Positions 5,763 through 5,845 of a stretch of 5,845 nt of DNA are shown here, in pieces; the stretch's first letter is position 1, and each line of letters starts with the position of its first letter. The notes beneath the pieces were generated by a model. The model ran no database searches. It was not told the origin of the DNA and saw only the letters and a list, made by a program, of their open reading frames with translations. The stretch comes from JBCDBY01 sp039182715. Lineage in GTDB: Bacteria > Planctomycetota > PLA2. The stretch spans positions 1 to 5,845 of the forward strand of contig JBCDBY010000292.1 of the NCBI GenBank assembly GCA_039182715.1, written 5' to 3'. A program made the translations under genes and the position numbers.

Positions 5763-5841
5763 GGAGGGGGCTGAGGGCGCGGAGGTTTCGCGCTGAGTCG
5801 GCTGAGGGACGCTGAGATCGCTGAGGGAAAACATGGGGAGC
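5763..5841 (+). repeat. CTGAG-rich interspersed repeat, copy C
   Basis: Third copy of the element, starting 14 bp after the TAG of the last gene. It has GGAGGGGGCTGAGG, the conserved GCGCG/CGCGC hairpin with loop GAGGTTT, the GCTGAGG heptamer in the central block, CGCTGAGATCGCTGAGG and a final AAAACATGGGGAGC. Relative to the gene it follows, it has the same orientation as copy B has to the peroxidase gene. No transposase or coding sequence accompanies it in the window. Confidence 0.85.
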
Positions 5842-5845
5842 AACG

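Overview
The window is strongly G+C-rich bacterial DNA with compact gene spacing. It looks like a Gram-negative-type organism: it has a lipoprotein signal, a Sec-type signal peptide, an OmpR-type regulator and a sensor kinase with a periplasmic loop. The phylum cannot be fixed from the sequence. A high-G+C proteobacterium, myxococcote or acidobacterium would all fit. The proposed selenoproteins require selenocysteine machinery elsewhere in the genome; none of it is in this window.

Layout. Positions 1-303 hold no supported gene. They contain two copies of a 78-bp CTGAG-rich repeat in inverted orientation (69-146 and 164-241), then a strong hairpin (254-282) just past the end of the leftward operon. 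The leftward operon (minus strand) runs from 2988 to 304: a secreted thioredoxin-like protein (2080-2988) followed 9 bp later by an animal-type heme peroxidase lipoprotein (304-2070). A 65-bp divergent intergenic region (2989-3053) carries a perfect PmrA/BasR-like box. The rightward operon (plus strand) encodes an OmpR/PhoB-type response regulator (3054-3728), a sensor histidine kinase overlapping it by 4 bp (3725-5140), and a second, cytoplasmic thioredoxin-like protein (5164-5748). A third repeat copy (5763-5841) starts just after the last stop codon.

The central result is that both thioredoxin-like genes are interrupted by an in-frame TGA, at 2817-2815 on the minus strand and 5266-5268 on the plus strand. 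The two TGAs occupy the same place in the fold: position 1 of the CxxC-like motif, six residues before a conserved Met, ahead of a shared [S/T]-[L/F]-x-D-x-K-V stretch. Each TGA is followed, after exactly 17 nt, by a 19-nt hairpin of the same architecture with a 3-nt loop, as expected of a bacterial SECIS element. The response regulator ends on a genuine TGA stop, so TGA is not globally reassigned. The best reading is that both genes encode selenoproteins; conventional annotation would clip them to the Met six codons after the Sec codon.

Working model (inference): the regulator and kinase respond to an envelope signal, possibly redox through two periplasmic cysteines. They control, through the shared box, a surface heme peroxidase, an exported selenoprotein and a cytoplasmic Sec-x-x-Cys protein. 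This would be a small oxidant-producing or oxidant-handling module with selenium chemistry on both sides of the membrane.
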